A DNA stretch of 64,000 bases from Nostoc sp. C052 (GTDB taxonomy: Bacteria; Cyanobacteriota; Cyanobacteriia; Cyanobacteriales; Nostocaceae): NCBI RefSeq assembly GCF_013393905.1, contig NZ_CP040275.1, positions 1 to 64,000 on the forward strand, in the 5' to 3' direction. How positions within the stretch are numbered: position 1 is the stretch's first letter; the number at the start of each line of letters is the position of its first letter. Shown here piece by piece: positions 36,601 to 45,908 of the stretch. Position numbers and translations under genes: made by a program. Below the pieces are notes generated by a model that was not told the DNA's origin, did not search any database, and saw nothing but the letters and a program-made list of their open reading frames with translations.

Positions 36601-39084
36601 ATGGAAATTCCACCACAATCTTTCTCAAATCGAAAATCACAACTTTCTGCGGCAAAACGAGCCTTGCTGGAAAAACGTCTGCGGGGAGAGTTAGTTAGTC
36701 CCGCGAAAACGCTAACTATTCCAAAGCGATCGCCTGAAGCTACCTTATTGCTTTCCTTTGCTCAGGAGCGATTGTGGTTTTTCAATTTACTAGAACCAGC
36801 TAATCCAGCCTACAACAGTTTGTTTAGTCTCAAACTATCGGGACACTTAGATATTGCAGCACTTGAACAAAGCATTAATAGCGTCATTGAACGCCACGAA
36901 ATCTTGCGGACTAACTTCACTACAGAAAACGGCGAACCCCAACAAGTTATTCATGCCCATCGACCAATTACCCTATCCCGCATCGACCTGCGTCATCACT
37001 CGGTATCGGAGCAAACTGCTGAAGTTAACCGTTTAGCTGCCGAACATTCCCAACATCCCTTCGATTTTGCCCAAGCACCTCTGCTGCGAGTCATGATTCT
37101 CCAGCTAGGAACAATAGATTATATTATCTTGACGACAATACATCACATAATTAATGATGGTTGGTCAATTGGGATTTTTATTCAGGAACTATTTACCTTT
37201 TACCAAGATTACAGACAAGGAATAGAGCCAATTTTGCCAGAGTTACCGATCCAGTATGCAGACTATGCTCTCTGGCAACGGCAATATTTACAGGGTGATG
37301 TTCTCGAAAAACAATTAAATTACTGGAAACAGCAACTTGCTGGCATACCGTCTCTGCTGCAATTACCGAGCGATCGCCCGCGTCCACCAGTCCAAACTAA
37401 CCAAGGACAAACCCTAGCCTTTAGCCTAAACCCAACATTAACTCAACAACTGCGACAGTTGTGCCAGAATGCTGGTACAACTCTCTTCATGACGCTGCTA
37501 GCAGCATTTGCCGTATTGCTCTACCGCTACAGTGGACAGGAAGATATTGCCATCGGTTCCCCCATTGCTAATCGCGATCGCACTGAAACCCAGCATCTGA
37601 TCGGTTGCTTAGTAAACACAATAGTTCTGCGAACTTACTTAGAAAATAATCCGAGTTTTACCCAGCTTTTAGCGCAAGTCCGAGAAACTACCTTAGAAGC
37701 TTATGCCCATCAACAAATTCCTTTTGAAAAAGTTGTAGAAGCACTACAGCCTGAGCGTAACTTGAGTCATACTCCCCTATTTCAGGTGATGTTCGTTCTC
37801 CAAAATACTTCCATCGCCCCCTTAAAATTACCTGGGTTAACTCTGACACCTTTACAGCCTCAAGTCAGCACTGCCCTATTCGATTTGACGTTAACCTTTG
37901 AAGAAACTGCTACAACTCTAGTTGGTTCCTGGGAATACAGCACCGATTTATTTGCAGCAGACACCATTACTCGGATGACAGGACATTTCCAAACCTTACT
38001 GGAAGCAATTGTAGTCAACCCTGCTCAAGGTATTGGTGAATTGCCTTTACTGACACCATCTGAACTACATTTGATGCTGGTTGAGTGGAATAATACGGCT
38101 ACTCCGTACCCAAAGGATTACTGTTTTCACCAACTCTTCGAGCAACAAGTCCAGCGCACCCCTGAAGCGACTGCTGTCGTCTTTGACAATCAGCATTTAA
38201 CTTACCAAGAACTCGATCTCCAAGCTAATCAACTTGCCCATTACTTGCAAACAATTGGTGTTGGTGCAGAAGTTTTAGTAGGATTGTGCGTTGAACGATC
38301 GCTCGATATGGTAGTTGGAATCCTGGGAATTTTTAAAGCGGGTGGTGTTTATGTTCCCCTTGAGCCAACTTATCCCCAAGAACGACTGGCTTATATCTTG
38401 GCAGATGCCTCAGTAGCAGTATTGCTTACTCAAAGGAAATTAGCCGATCTATTGCCGAAACACCAAACTCAGATTGTTTATATTGATGACGATCGCCTGT
38501 TGTCTCCACAGCAAAAGACACCTCCGATTTGCCAGAGTCAGCCTCACAACCTAGCCTACGCGATTTATACTTCAGGCTCAACAGGACAACCCAAAGGTGT
38601 TCTCATTGAACACTTGGGGTTACTCAATCATCTCTATGCCATGATTGCTAACCTTGACCTCAAGGAAACCGATGCGATCGCCCAGACAGCACCGATTAGC
38701 TTCGATATCTCTATTTGGCAAATCCTGACTTTACTGCTAATTGGTGGTAGAGTACACGTTTTTAAGTATGAAATTGTGCGCGAACCAGTCCAACTGCTCG
38801 AACAGATTGAGCGTCAAGCAATCTCTGTCCTCCAAATAGTTCCCTCACTCTTAAAAATGTTGCTTGAAGAGGTTGAGCGATCTCAGCCTCAGATCCCACA
38901 CCTCTGTAAACTGCGTTGGTTATTAGTAACTGGCGAAGCTTTTGAGACTAATCTCCAAGATTGGTGGTTCGACTATTATTCTCATATTCCCATGATGAAT
39001 GCTTATGGTCCTGCTGAATGCGCTGATGACGTAACTCTTTATCCTTACGGGGGGACAAAAAGGGCTAAGATGCAGATAGAATAA
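36601..39084 (+). CDS. NRPS E: condensation domain plus truncated adenylation domain
   Basis: NRPS fragment of 827 aa from the ATG at 36601; a TTG at 36526 would add 25 unlikely residues. A short linker (LSAAKRALLEKRL) leads to a complete C domain (HHIINDGWS, His181-Ser189, LCL-like). An A domain follows through A3 (YTSGSTGQPKG, about 654), A4 (FDISIWQIL, 701) and A5 (AYGPAECADDVT, from 801). After TLYP the protein runs into about ten residues (YGGTKRAKMQIE) unlike any A domain and stops. A6-A10, the PCP and any release domain are missing. The partial code D-I-W-Q-L-T-A-D-D can be read, but I do not assign a substrate. The break coincides with mobile-element debris starting near 39050, so this is probably a gene cut by insertion rather than a natural end. 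Without a PCP it cannot complete an elongation step. Confidence 0.85.
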   Translation: MEIPPQSFSNRKSQLSAAKRALLEKRLRGELVSPAKTLTIPKRSPEATLLLSFAQERLWFFNLLEPANPAYNSLFSLKLSGHLDIAALEQSINSVIERHEILRTNFTTENGEPQQVIHAHRPITLSRIDLRHHSVSEQTAEVNRLAAEHSQHPFDFAQAPLLRVMILQLGTIDYIILTTIHHIINDGWSIGIFIQELFTFYQDYRQGIEPILPELPIQYADYALWQRQYLQGDVLEKQLNYWKQQLAGIPSLLQLPSDRPRPPVQTNQGQTLAFSLNPTLTQQLRQLCQNAGTTLFMTLLAAFAVLLYRYSGQEDIAIGSPIANRDRTETQHLIGCLVNTIVLRTYLENNPSFTQLLAQVRETTLEAYAHQQIPFEKVVEALQPERNLSHTPLFQVMFVLQNTSIAPLKLPGLTLTPLQPQVSTALFDLTLTFEETATTLVGSWEYSTDLFAADTITRMTGHFQTLLEAIVVNPAQGIGELPLLTPSELHLMLVEWNNTATPYPKDYCFHQLFEQQVQRTPEATAVVFDNQHLTYQELDLQANQLAHYLQTIGVGAEVLVGLCVERSLDMVVGILGIFKAGGVYVPLEPTYPQERLAYILADASVAVLLTQRKLADLLPKHQTQIVYIDDDRLLSPQQKTPPICQSQPHNLAYAIYTSGSTGQPKGVLIEHLGLLNHLYAMIANLDLKETDAIAQTAPISFDISIWQILTLLLIGGRVHVFKYEIVREPVQLLEQIERQAISVLQIVPSLLKMLLEEVERSQPQIPHLCKLRWLLVTGEAFETNLQDWWFDYYSHIPMMNAYGPAECADDVTLYPYGGTKRAKMQIE

Positions 39085-39318
39085 GCCTCATAGCCCTCTC
39101 TCCTTGTTGGTAGTACTTCCGTTTATTAGGATTTAATCTCAATAATTCAGTCACTAACTCATCGTGACTTTCTGTAAAATTGACCCAATTGTGTCCATAT
39201 AGCCCAATATCAGTAGACCGAAAAGTTCTGCGATCGCTAAAAAATAGTAGTGTATGATATAGTTTTTTGAGGAATGTAAAAAAGCGGATTACCTTGGATA
39301 AAGTATAAGCTCAACTTA
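39065..39318 (-). pseudogene. Unrecognised reading-frame fragment overlapping the NRPS E break
   Basis: An open minus-strand frame of about 80 codons with no usable start ends at a TAG at 39065-39067. The segment reads TDIGLYGHNWVNFTESHDEL then LVTELLRLNPNKRKYY, which looks like real protein, but I do not recognise the family. It begins where the NRPS E frame becomes abnormal. A 13-base imperfect inverted repeat (AGGGCTAAGATGC / GCCTCATAGCCCT) lies at its end. It is probably the tail of a gene carried by an inserted element. Confidence 0.35.
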
Positions 39319-39345
39319 TAAATAAGTCCCGAAGACCAACCAAAA

Positions 39346-39840
39346 TCAGCCGGACGGTAAACAAACTTCGCAAGCTATCCCATAGTTGCGGTCTACTGCT
39401 TGACGTAGAAACTCAAGCATCTGTTTGAGGGTAAATAGATGAGAGAAAACTTGTCTAGTACTTCTTTTTAAACGGCTGAGATAATGCCAGACTAGATAAA
39501 TCCAGATATTAATAATTAAAAATGCCAAAGCTACAAATAGGAAGCGAATGGTGGGATTTTTAATAGTAGTTTTAATTCGGCATTAGTTTTTCATTCGGTA
39601 GCTACTCTCAATTCCAAAACGAAGACGATAGTCATCATGTATAAGCTGTAAAGATAACTGGACTTTATAGACTACATAAATAAAGAATTCGCGTCCATGC
39701 GTTCGCCTTTTACCATTTTTATATGTACAAACTATCCACACTTGAAAAGTAACTGAGCCATATTTATCGCTGTTTAAAGTGTAAGATGTTTTGTAACTGC
39801 GCCTACCTCTAATTAACTGTCTAGTCCCTCCAGATTTGCC
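39346..39840 (-). pseudogene. Decayed DDE transposase (IS4/ISH3-like), N-terminus missing and one internal stop
   Basis: The minus strand from 39840 reads GKSGGTRQLIRGRRSYKTSY and continues through RLRFGIESSYRMKN. It then meets an in-frame TAA at about 39581-39583 and continues CRIKTTIKNPTIRFLFVALA to a TGA at 39346. The FGIESSYR...KTT.NP.IRFLFV pattern is typical of the last catalytic region and hydrophobic tail of IS4/ISH3-like transposases. The N-terminal half is absent and a different gene fragment (TniB-like) abuts it. It is non-functional, and evidence that the stretch after NRPS E is insertion debris. Confidence 0.65.
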
Positions 39841-40222
39841 TGAAGCTGAAGAAGTTCTTAAACTTAAATCTCATTCTCAACTCAGTCGCCGCTTTGCTAA
39901 CCGTCATTATCTCTCGTCTTTTGGATGGCAGGCAGATGGTGGTGCAGAATTTCGGACTTTTCTACATTTATTAGAGTCAAAGCTTCCTCTAACTCAAGCT
40001 TCAAATTTATCCGAAGTATATACAGCAAGAAGGCTTTACTACGCTTCAGATGGAGTCGTTGCTCATATAATGAAGCTAGTTCGGTATGGAGCTTATTTAG
40101 CTCTTAACCAAAATCAAGAAAAACTTGACTTAAATATTTTAGCAACGGCTTTTGAAAAATCTGTTCGAGCCGATAAACCCGATACAAGTAAACCAATACT
40201 ACTTTTAAAAACTTTGACCTGA
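39836..40222 (+). pseudogene. TniB/TnsC-like transposition ATPase, C-terminal fragment
   Basis: A 128-codon frame, TTG as first possible start, matching from memory the C-terminal lid of TniB-type AAA+ ATPases: LKLKSHSQLSRRFANRHYL, then SSFGWQADGGAEFRTFLHLL, and a helix KSVRADKPDTSKP at the end. The Walker A and B regions are missing. TniB/TnsC proteins regulate target choice in Tn5053/Tn7-like and CRISPR-associated transposons. No tniA/tnsB or tniQ is seen next to it, so it is a relic. The abutting transposase relic on the opposite strand may mark the element that truncated it. Confidence 0.6.
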
Positions 40223-41011
40223 GTTTAGGGAATCTGTTGAGTATTGATGTTGATGCCCTGAGTATCGATATAAAATCTGGTAGCGGTAGTGGTTTAGGAA
40301 CAATTTCAGTTTTTGGGAATACTCTAGCAGGCATTATGTTTGATGTTACTCAAAATACCGTCAATTTGATGAATATTCGGCTGAGTTTAGCAGGCTTCTT
40401 GACTTTGACTATTCCGAACCTCACAGTTAATTTGAAGAATAGTGAATCCATAAAGGCTGTTCTTAAAACTCTGTCATGCTAGACAATAGCATTTATCAAC
40501 AGAAACTTGGATGTACCTGTAGTAGTATTACACAAGTTTTAGATGCTGCTCACCGACAGAAATCATCAACCCTCAACTCGCGCCATACATCAGACGGTTG
40601 CCACCCGGAGTTACCCACGGAGCGGAGGGGGCGATAGTGTTCAGAAATGTATTCGGATTCGGAAGCGTAGTCTTCAATGTACACAGGTGAATTTGGTTCA
40701 ATTACTGTTTCAAGAATATTTTGGCTCTCAGGAATCTCAATGGGTTCAATCGGTGGTGGGGTTACTTCTGCTTTCTTGCGAACTGGGTTAGGGTTTTTTT
40801 TGATGAGTCGTTTCATATCTATAGGAATCATTTAGCTTTGCACAAAGAACGGATATCTCAGAATACAAGAAGTGATCAGCGAATCAGAGACATTTTGCCA
40901 AAAAGTTGTATGGGCGTGGATTGCTTTTGAGGGACAAGAGCAGAGTACGATGCCGAATCGCCTGCTGTAGATATGGATTTAACAATAGCTATGATGGTCG
41001 GTTCGCATATC
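40223..41011. other. Debris region without a clear gene
   Basis: An 81-codon + frame from a TTG at 40237 to 40482 (DALSIDIKSGSGSGLGTISV) has no ribosome binding site and no family I recognise. Bases 40590-40640 contain a Nostoc-type dispersed repeat (GTTGCCACCCGGAGTTACCC). The remainder shows nothing definable. Confidence 0.4.
40550..40831 (-). CDS. Possible small hypothetical protein (93 aa)
   Basis: Starts at an ATG at 40831, with a second ATG five codons in. The N-terminal 60 residues are Pro/Glu-rich and acidic (TPPPIEPIEIPESQNILE, YIEDYASESEYISEHY) after a basic start (KRLIKKNPNPVRKKAE). The last 25 residues (from RPLRSVGNSGWQPSD) are encoded by a dispersed repeat, so the original end has probably been replaced. 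No family is recognised, and it may not be expressed. Confidence 0.3.
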   Translation of the reverse strand: MIPIDMKRLIKKNPNPVRKKAEVTPPPIEPIEIPESQNILETVIEPNSPVYIEDYASESEYISEHYRPLRSVGNSGWQPSDVWRELRVDDFCR

Positions 41012-41042
41012 GAAAAATATTTGCCGACCAATGGTCGGCAAA
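41012..41042 (-). terminator. Rho-independent terminator of the haem-oxygenase-like gene
   Basis: A perfect 10-base stem (TTTGCCGACC / GGTCGGCAAA) with a 3-base loop lies about 65 bases after the 41107 stop. On the minus strand it is followed by TATTTTTCG. Confidence 0.75.
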
Positions 41043-41106
41043 TAGGTGAAAAAATCCTTACACAATAAGACTTTTGAGCTTAACCTGGTAATAATTCAAA
41101 TGATTC

Positions 41107-42189
41107 TCATACCCCTAACCTGACTGCCAGATACTGGTTGTAGCGCCTCATGACTTCCATGCGAAGCGCACCTCCTATAGCCAGTTCCAATCCTGCTTCT
41201 GGTTCTACTTCAACGATTGGGACGATCGCATTGTTCAGCCAGCCTAAACCATGTTTCTCATCTACTTCTATATGGTCGTAAAAATATTCGCATTTTACCC
41301 GTGCATCCGAATATAGGCGTTCTAAACCAGCAACAACTGAACGATTACGATTTGGGTCGAAAATTTCGGGCATTCCTAAACTTCCAATTCCCTTAAAATA
41401 GTGTCTCCGGTTCAAACCGAAGCAAAAGTACAGGTTGTGACCTGCGTAGGGTCGCCAGTCTTCCCAAATAGGGAGTGTTGGTTGCTCTAGACCAAGGGAA
41501 GCAAGCATCTGCGTGAACTGCCTACCGTGTGACTTCTCTGCTACTCCATGACCACATTCATCCCACATATTATGAACGATTTCAGCTTTCACTGTCTCTG
41601 AAAAGTGGAGTTGTGCTAAAGCTAAGGCATCGCAAAAACGATAGTTTAAAGTCGCATCTGAGAGTATAAATATATTGAATTGCTCAATAGATGCTTGGTT
41701 TTTTAAAAAGTTTAACAAGCATTTATCGAGATCCGATTCTGTGTGTGCCTGTTGAACAAACCAATCACGAAGTAATTTTGGGTGTTTTGCTTCAGACGGA
41801 GATGGTAATTGTTTTTGAATACGTGGCAGTTCATAATTAAGCCATGCATTTTCAATTTGATTACGAATTGTTAATAGCCAAGGGCTATGTTCGTGTATAC
41901 AAATTGGTGATAAGGGGTGGCTAAGACTTACTTCATAGATATTATAAAGACTTTTATGAACTTCCAAAAGTGCTACAGATTCTTCATCAGTAAATGCTGA
42001 ATGCAAAATTATTGGCAAATCTTGATATAAGGTGTTAAGGATTATCTCAGCTTCTGGAAGCATCTGGTGAGTATTAGAAAGAAGATAGACAATTTTTTCT
42101 GATAATGTACGTGCTTTTTCTGTAGATTGAGGAGTTCTAGAAGAAGGTTTTAAGTTAATTACTCGGTCAGTTGATGAATTTAATAGCAT
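41107..42189 (-). CDS. Haem-oxygenase-like diiron (iron-containing redox) enzyme
   Basis: 360 aa. The C-terminal 200 residues fit the iron-containing redox enzyme family (Haem_oxygenas_2 / HDO fold, as in UndA, BesC and SznF). Likely metal ligands are in DECGHG (Glu211, His214) and FYDHIEVDEKHG (His306, Asp310, His313). The N-terminal 150 residues are helical and less conserved. Known members use a diiron centre and oxygen to cleave, desaturate or hydroxylate amino or fatty acids, often as tailoring enzymes. It lies 2 kb beyond the broken NRPS on the opposite strand with its own terminator. A role in the same pathway is possible but unproven. The substrate cannot be read from sequence. Confidence 0.75.
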   Translation of the reverse strand: MLLNSSTDRVINLKPSSRTPQSTEKARTLSEKIVYLLSNTHQMLPEAEIILNTLYQDLPIILHSAFTDEESVALLEVHKSLYNIYEVSLSHPLSPICIHEHSPWLLTIRNQIENAWLNYELPRIQKQLPSPSEAKHPKLLRDWFVQQAHTESDLDKCLLNFLKNQASIEQFNIFILSDATLNYRFCDALALAQLHFSETVKAEIVHNMWDECGHGVAEKSHGRQFTQMLASLGLEQPTLPIWEDWRPYAGHNLYFCFGLNRRHYFKGIGSLGMPEIFDPNRNRSVVAGLERLYSDARVKCEYFYDHIEVDEKHGLGWLNNAIVPIVEVEPEAGLELAIGGALRMEVMRRYNQYLAVRLGV

Positions 42190-42293
42190 TTAAGTTAGAG
42201 AATTTTCTTAAGGTTAATATCAATGAAGGAAGAGTTTTTGGCAAGCAAAGAAATATGTAAAACCTAATTTGTCAATCAAAGAATAGACAAATT

Positions 42294-44705
42294 TCATAGA
42301 ACTTTTGGTAAAAATAATGTTTCCAAAATTTCTTCACGCACTTGAAAAGTAACAACGCAATCTGTTTGAATTAAACAGTCTATTAGCAGCTTATTTACAT
42401 AATAATAATCTTTAAGGCTTTGTTGATCTTCTTCGTTAAAATCTTTAAAACTAACTCCTAACAATTGATCACTTAATAGTTTTTTACTTGCGACTTCTCT
42501 GACTTTATCTGCACCGTGCTTTAATCTCTCTTCATTTTCTTGCATAGTATTATTTACTTCAAAAAAATCACTCATTATCCTCTCTAGTTCTTCTCGATTA
42601 TCTTGGCGTATTTTTTTAGATTTTATACCATAATTAACAGCAATTTTCATAATTTCATCAGCAGAAGCTGCATTAATTACTTTTATACTTGCTTCATCAG
42701 TCATGTCGTCATATTTTTTAGCATGAATAATACCTTCTTCCAAGCTATTAATATCTTTAAGTATACGAGTAAAACAATTACCACAAGTTAAGTACTTTGT
42801 TCGTGGTTCCAACAAAAAGCAAAGCTGTCTATCTGGGTCGATGTCATAATCAATGTCAAAATAAAATGCACGAATAGCAGCAGAAAATTTCTTTGCTTCT
42901 AGATTATCTTTTATCTGAAATAGTTGAAGTAGCGATTGAGACTTTTTATTTACAAGCTTCAGATATTTCTGTAGATTATCTTTCCCTTCTAAGATTTGCT
43001 CGGCTTTCTCCTTCATCAATCTAAAAAGGTTACTAGCATCTAATAATATCTCTGCTACTAAAAGGAAAATCTCCCTCCATTTACGGTCTTTTAGATGTTT
43101 AACTAGCTTTTGTAACTCTTCGTGATCTTTTTGTAATTTCTGATTATTTATTAATTTGTTATCAGCTTCCGAATCTGGGAATTTATCATTATTTTTAAAA
43201 TCCTCATCCTGATGTAATTCTTCATCTGATGTTTGTGGGATTAAGCTAACAATTCTTTTAGCAACAAAATACTCATGAAAAGTGAGGTGAGAAAATGAAT
43301 AAATACCTTTAGCTCGCTCAATTATAATCCCATGTTGAGCTTCCATAGCTTTCAAAAGCTCTTCAATATCACCCTGTGAAATATTTGACTCACTATCAAA
43401 ATTTGATATTTTCTCGATATATTTTTTCAGAATGAGCTTGACTTCTAATGGGGTAAAAAAATACTTCTCCTTTTCAAAAGTACTGTAAGCAATTTGACGG
43501 AGTAAATCTTTTTTGCGTGGAAGTGATAATTTTTGATAAATTTGATCTCGATGAATTCCACGTTTGGCATCCCATTTTTTTAGTAAAACATCTAATCCTT
43601 CATGATAACTTTCCGAACGACTATTTGGTAGACTAGCAGATTCTTCAAATACTAAGCATAGAAGAGTTAGCAACAGAGGAGTGACGGCTAATTGATAGAT
43701 ACGATTATTCTTATTTAAGTACTTAATAAACTTCTCTGATTTGACTGATTTATTTTTGAACCAATTGTTGGCAAATTCATTAATTTGTTTATTATCAAAA
43801 TCAGCTATCTCTACTTCTGTGAATTTATCAAAGGTATACTCCCATGCCGCAATTCGACAAGCAATAACAAAATGATTGTCAAAATATATCCGAGAAAAAC
43901 TTCTAACTTCTTTTAAAGTATGCTCTTGATATTCGGCGCTAACTTCATCTAATCCGTCCAGTAAAATCAGAGCAGAACCCTGTTTAAATAATTCGACAAG
44001 CTCTTCTTCCGTTACATCACACCCAGAGTACTGCTGCCTAATATATTCTAATAAACTAGGTTGAGTTGGATCTTCCGCAAAATATTTTAAAGGGATAAAA
44101 ATAGGTACAAGGTGAGGTTGAAAACTACCTTGATTGCACTGAACTGCTAGATATCTTAAGAAGGTAGTTTTACCAGCTCCTGGCTTTCCTAGTACAATTA
44201 ATTTCTTATATTTTTCAACTGCTTTTACGCCAAGAACCCGCTTTTCTACAACTTTACCTAACCCAAATCTGTCAAAATCCTCATATCCACATTCTTTAAG
44301 TAATTCATCAATTGTTTTACGTCGGAGTGCTATTAGCTTCTCCAAAATATTCACATCGGTATAGATTTGACTCAACTCAATCGGTTGCGTCATATCTAAT
44401 ATACGCATCGTTCCGCACAACTCTTGGGTTAGTTCTTTTATCTGAGTACGCACCTTTCCAACTAAATCTTGAGCTGAAGGTGCCAAATATCCATACACAA
44501 TCTCTTGGTAATCAATTTCTAACGCTTCACAAATGGCGGTAAAGTACTTTTCCCAAACGTTCTCGCCGTTAAAAAACTTACTGATAACAGAACGATTGCA
44601 ACCCAGTTGAGCAGCTAGAGACTCTTGCGTGAATTCTCGCTTGGTAAAAGCCTCATGTGCTTGCTGGAGTCCTTTTGGAGATGCTTTCAAAGAGGGTTTT
44701 GCCAT
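42294..44705 (-). CDS. HTH-NACHT NTPase (bacterial NLR-like, antiphage type)
   Basis: 803 aa from the ATG at 44705 (MAKPSLKASPKG, the usual start of this cyanobacterial family); an upstream ATG at 44738 would add 11 residues. The N-terminal 70 residues form an XRE-like helix-turn-helix (FTQESLAAQLGCNRSVISKF). The NACHT domain has Walker A GKPGAGKTT at 173-181 and Walker B LILLDGLDE at 246-254. About 400 helical residues follow without clear leucine-rich or WD repeats; a CX2C-like GNC motif occurs late (LTCGNCFTR). Bacterial NACHT proteins are established antiphage sensors. Here the effector slot is a DNA-binding domain rather than a nuclease or protease. It stands alone, with a 200-base divergent region to the next gene. 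AT-rich compared with the PKS genes. Confidence 0.85.
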   Translation of the reverse strand: MAKPSLKASPKGLQQAHEAFTKREFTQESLAAQLGCNRSVISKFFNGENVWEKYFTAICEALEIDYQEIVYGYLAPSAQDLVGKVRTQIKELTQELCGTMRILDMTQPIELSQIYTDVNILEKLIALRRKTIDELLKECGYEDFDRFGLGKVVEKRVLGVKAVEKYKKLIVLGKPGAGKTTFLRYLAVQCNQGSFQPHLVPIFIPLKYFAEDPTQPSLLEYIRQQYSGCDVTEEELVELFKQGSALILLDGLDEVSAEYQEHTLKEVRSFSRIYFDNHFVIACRIAAWEYTFDKFTEVEIADFDNKQINEFANNWFKNKSVKSEKFIKYLNKNNRIYQLAVTPLLLTLLCLVFEESASLPNSRSESYHEGLDVLLKKWDAKRGIHRDQIYQKLSLPRKKDLLRQIAYSTFEKEKYFFTPLEVKLILKKYIEKISNFDSESNISQGDIEELLKAMEAQHGIIIERAKGIYSFSHLTFHEYFVAKRIVSLIPQTSDEELHQDEDFKNNDKFPDSEADNKLINNQKLQKDHEELQKLVKHLKDRKWREIFLLVAEILLDASNLFRLMKEKAEQILEGKDNLQKYLKLVNKKSQSLLQLFQIKDNLEAKKFSAAIRAFYFDIDYDIDPDRQLCFLLEPRTKYLTCGNCFTRILKDINSLEEGIIHAKKYDDMTDEASIKVINAASADEIMKIAVNYGIKSKKIRQDNREELERIMSDFFEVNNTMQENEERLKHGADKVREVASKKLLSDQLLGVSFKDFNEEDQQSLKDYYYVNKLLIDCLIQTDCVVTFQVREEILETLFLPKVL

Positions 44706-44905
44706 TGCTGTTACAGTTAGGTACATACATTCTAGCAATTATAGCCTTAATAAAACAACATAGCAGTTTTATGTAAAAGCTTTAAATAAAAATAAATAGA
44801 CAATAGCTAAAAATAAGTAAACATACTTGCAAAATAAATCATAGTAAGTTAATGTACTTATAAGCCAAAAGAGCGAGTCATAGTCGCTCTAGCAGGAGTA
44901 GACCT

Positions 44906-45301
44906 ATGACTCATCATGACTTTACGGGATTTTCACTAAGAGAGTGCCTAGACAGTCTGCCCAGGTTTATTGGGACAGAAAGTCCATATTATGCTTCTCT
45001 CAAAAGAGTTGGGAAAGATAACCAAAGAATTACTTTTCCGAATAGACATTCAATCACCTGTCCTTATGAGGAGCTAATTGATGTAGCTAAGGAGTACGGT
45101 CTTACCCCATCACCCTTGGGGATGACCACTTTGTTGTCGCAGCAACCTCCTAATAGCGCGATTGATTTTTTTCGTTCCAGGGTTATTGTTGTGGCAATAA
45201 TCAGTGGTTTTGGGATTGTTAGAGTGGAATTCCCCGACTCTAGATCATTTATTGGCAAAGTCGAAATATTTTATAGAGGGCAGCGAATAAAGACTCGCTA
45301 A
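44906..45301 (+). CDS. Hypothetical protein (131 aa)
   Basis: ATG with a good AGGAG ribosome binding site at 44892-44896. The protein is soluble and mixed alpha/beta, with no signal peptide or family I recognise. The N-terminal part (FTGFSLRECLDSLPRFIGTE) suggests a short helical region, then a beta-rich C-terminus (VRVEFPDSRSFIGKVEIFY). It is divergent from the NACHT gene, so a partner role is conceivable but unsupported. Confidence 0.6.
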   Translation: MTHHDFTGFSLRECLDSLPRFIGTESPYYASLKRVGKDNQRITFPNRHSITCPYEELIDVAKEYGLTPSPLGMTTLLSQQPPNSAIDFFRSRVIVVAIISGFGIVRVEFPDSRSFIGKVEIFYRGQRIKTR

Positions 45302-45594
45302 TAGTTTTTTAGTGGTGAAGGAAAAATAAATTCTGTCCTCCTAGTTTTTACACACTTCATTTAGAGCAGCTGGTACAGCTGACACTTACTAACAATTAAA
45401 CATCTACTCGTTAATATCCAACTAGCCTTGAGGATTAGATACTAATCACATGCTGGTTCAAGTGGAAACCCACATGAACTAGCTTTTTTGTTGGAAGTTA
45501 CATACAACATATAGGACTGTTGCATTTGTCAATAGTTTGTTGTAAGCGAAGGTGTATTTATCCCCAAATTTCACTCTTCAAAAAGGGAAAAACC
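45302..45594 (+). other. Intergenic region with terminator; no gene seen
   Basis: Holds the terminator at 45452-45489 about 150 bases after the preceding stop. The bases before it contain an imperfect palindrome CAGCTGGTACAGCTG near 45370. A small RNA ending at the terminator is possible but I cannot show one. Confidence 0.4.
45452..45489 (+). terminator. Rho-independent terminator
   Basis: A 14-base stem (GCTGGTTCAAGTGG / CCACATGAACTAGC, one G-T pair and one mismatch), AAAC loop, then six T. Confidence 0.85.
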
Positions 45595-45834
45595 ATGAAA
45601 CATCATCTAACTGACGACGGTAAATTCTTATTCAACTCAGCTTGTAAGGTGCTGAAATTTTTTCTGCTGAGTCTGTTTGGTTTCGTGATCGCGTATGTCA
45701 TCTCTCAAGTTTTTGGAGTTGACACAATTGTTCAAATGCTATTATCTCCAAGCCTATGGGAGTGGCTTGGACGCATCGCAGTGTTTATCTTCTGCTTATT
45801 TGCAGTTGCCATCATTTATGAGTCTTCTCATTAA
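45595..45834 (+). CDS. Small two-helix membrane protein (79 aa)
   Basis: Start chosen at the ATG at 45595 after AAAAGGGAAA rather than the TTG at 45520. Two hydrophobic helices (FFLLSLFGFVIAYVIS and IAVFIFCLFAVAIIY) are separated by a short loop, with a polar N-terminus (MKHHLTDDGKF). No family recognised. Probably an inner-membrane peptide. Confidence 0.5.
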   Translation: MKHHLTDDGKFLFNSACKVLKFFLLSLFGFVIAYVISQVFGVDTIVQMLLSPSLWEWLGRIAVFIFCLFAVAIIYESSH

Positions 45835-45908
45835 TTGTCTATCGACATTATCGAGTCAGGTAGGAGTCAGTGAATAGTTCAAGAGAGAGGGAAAGTGCCC
45901 GACGCTCT

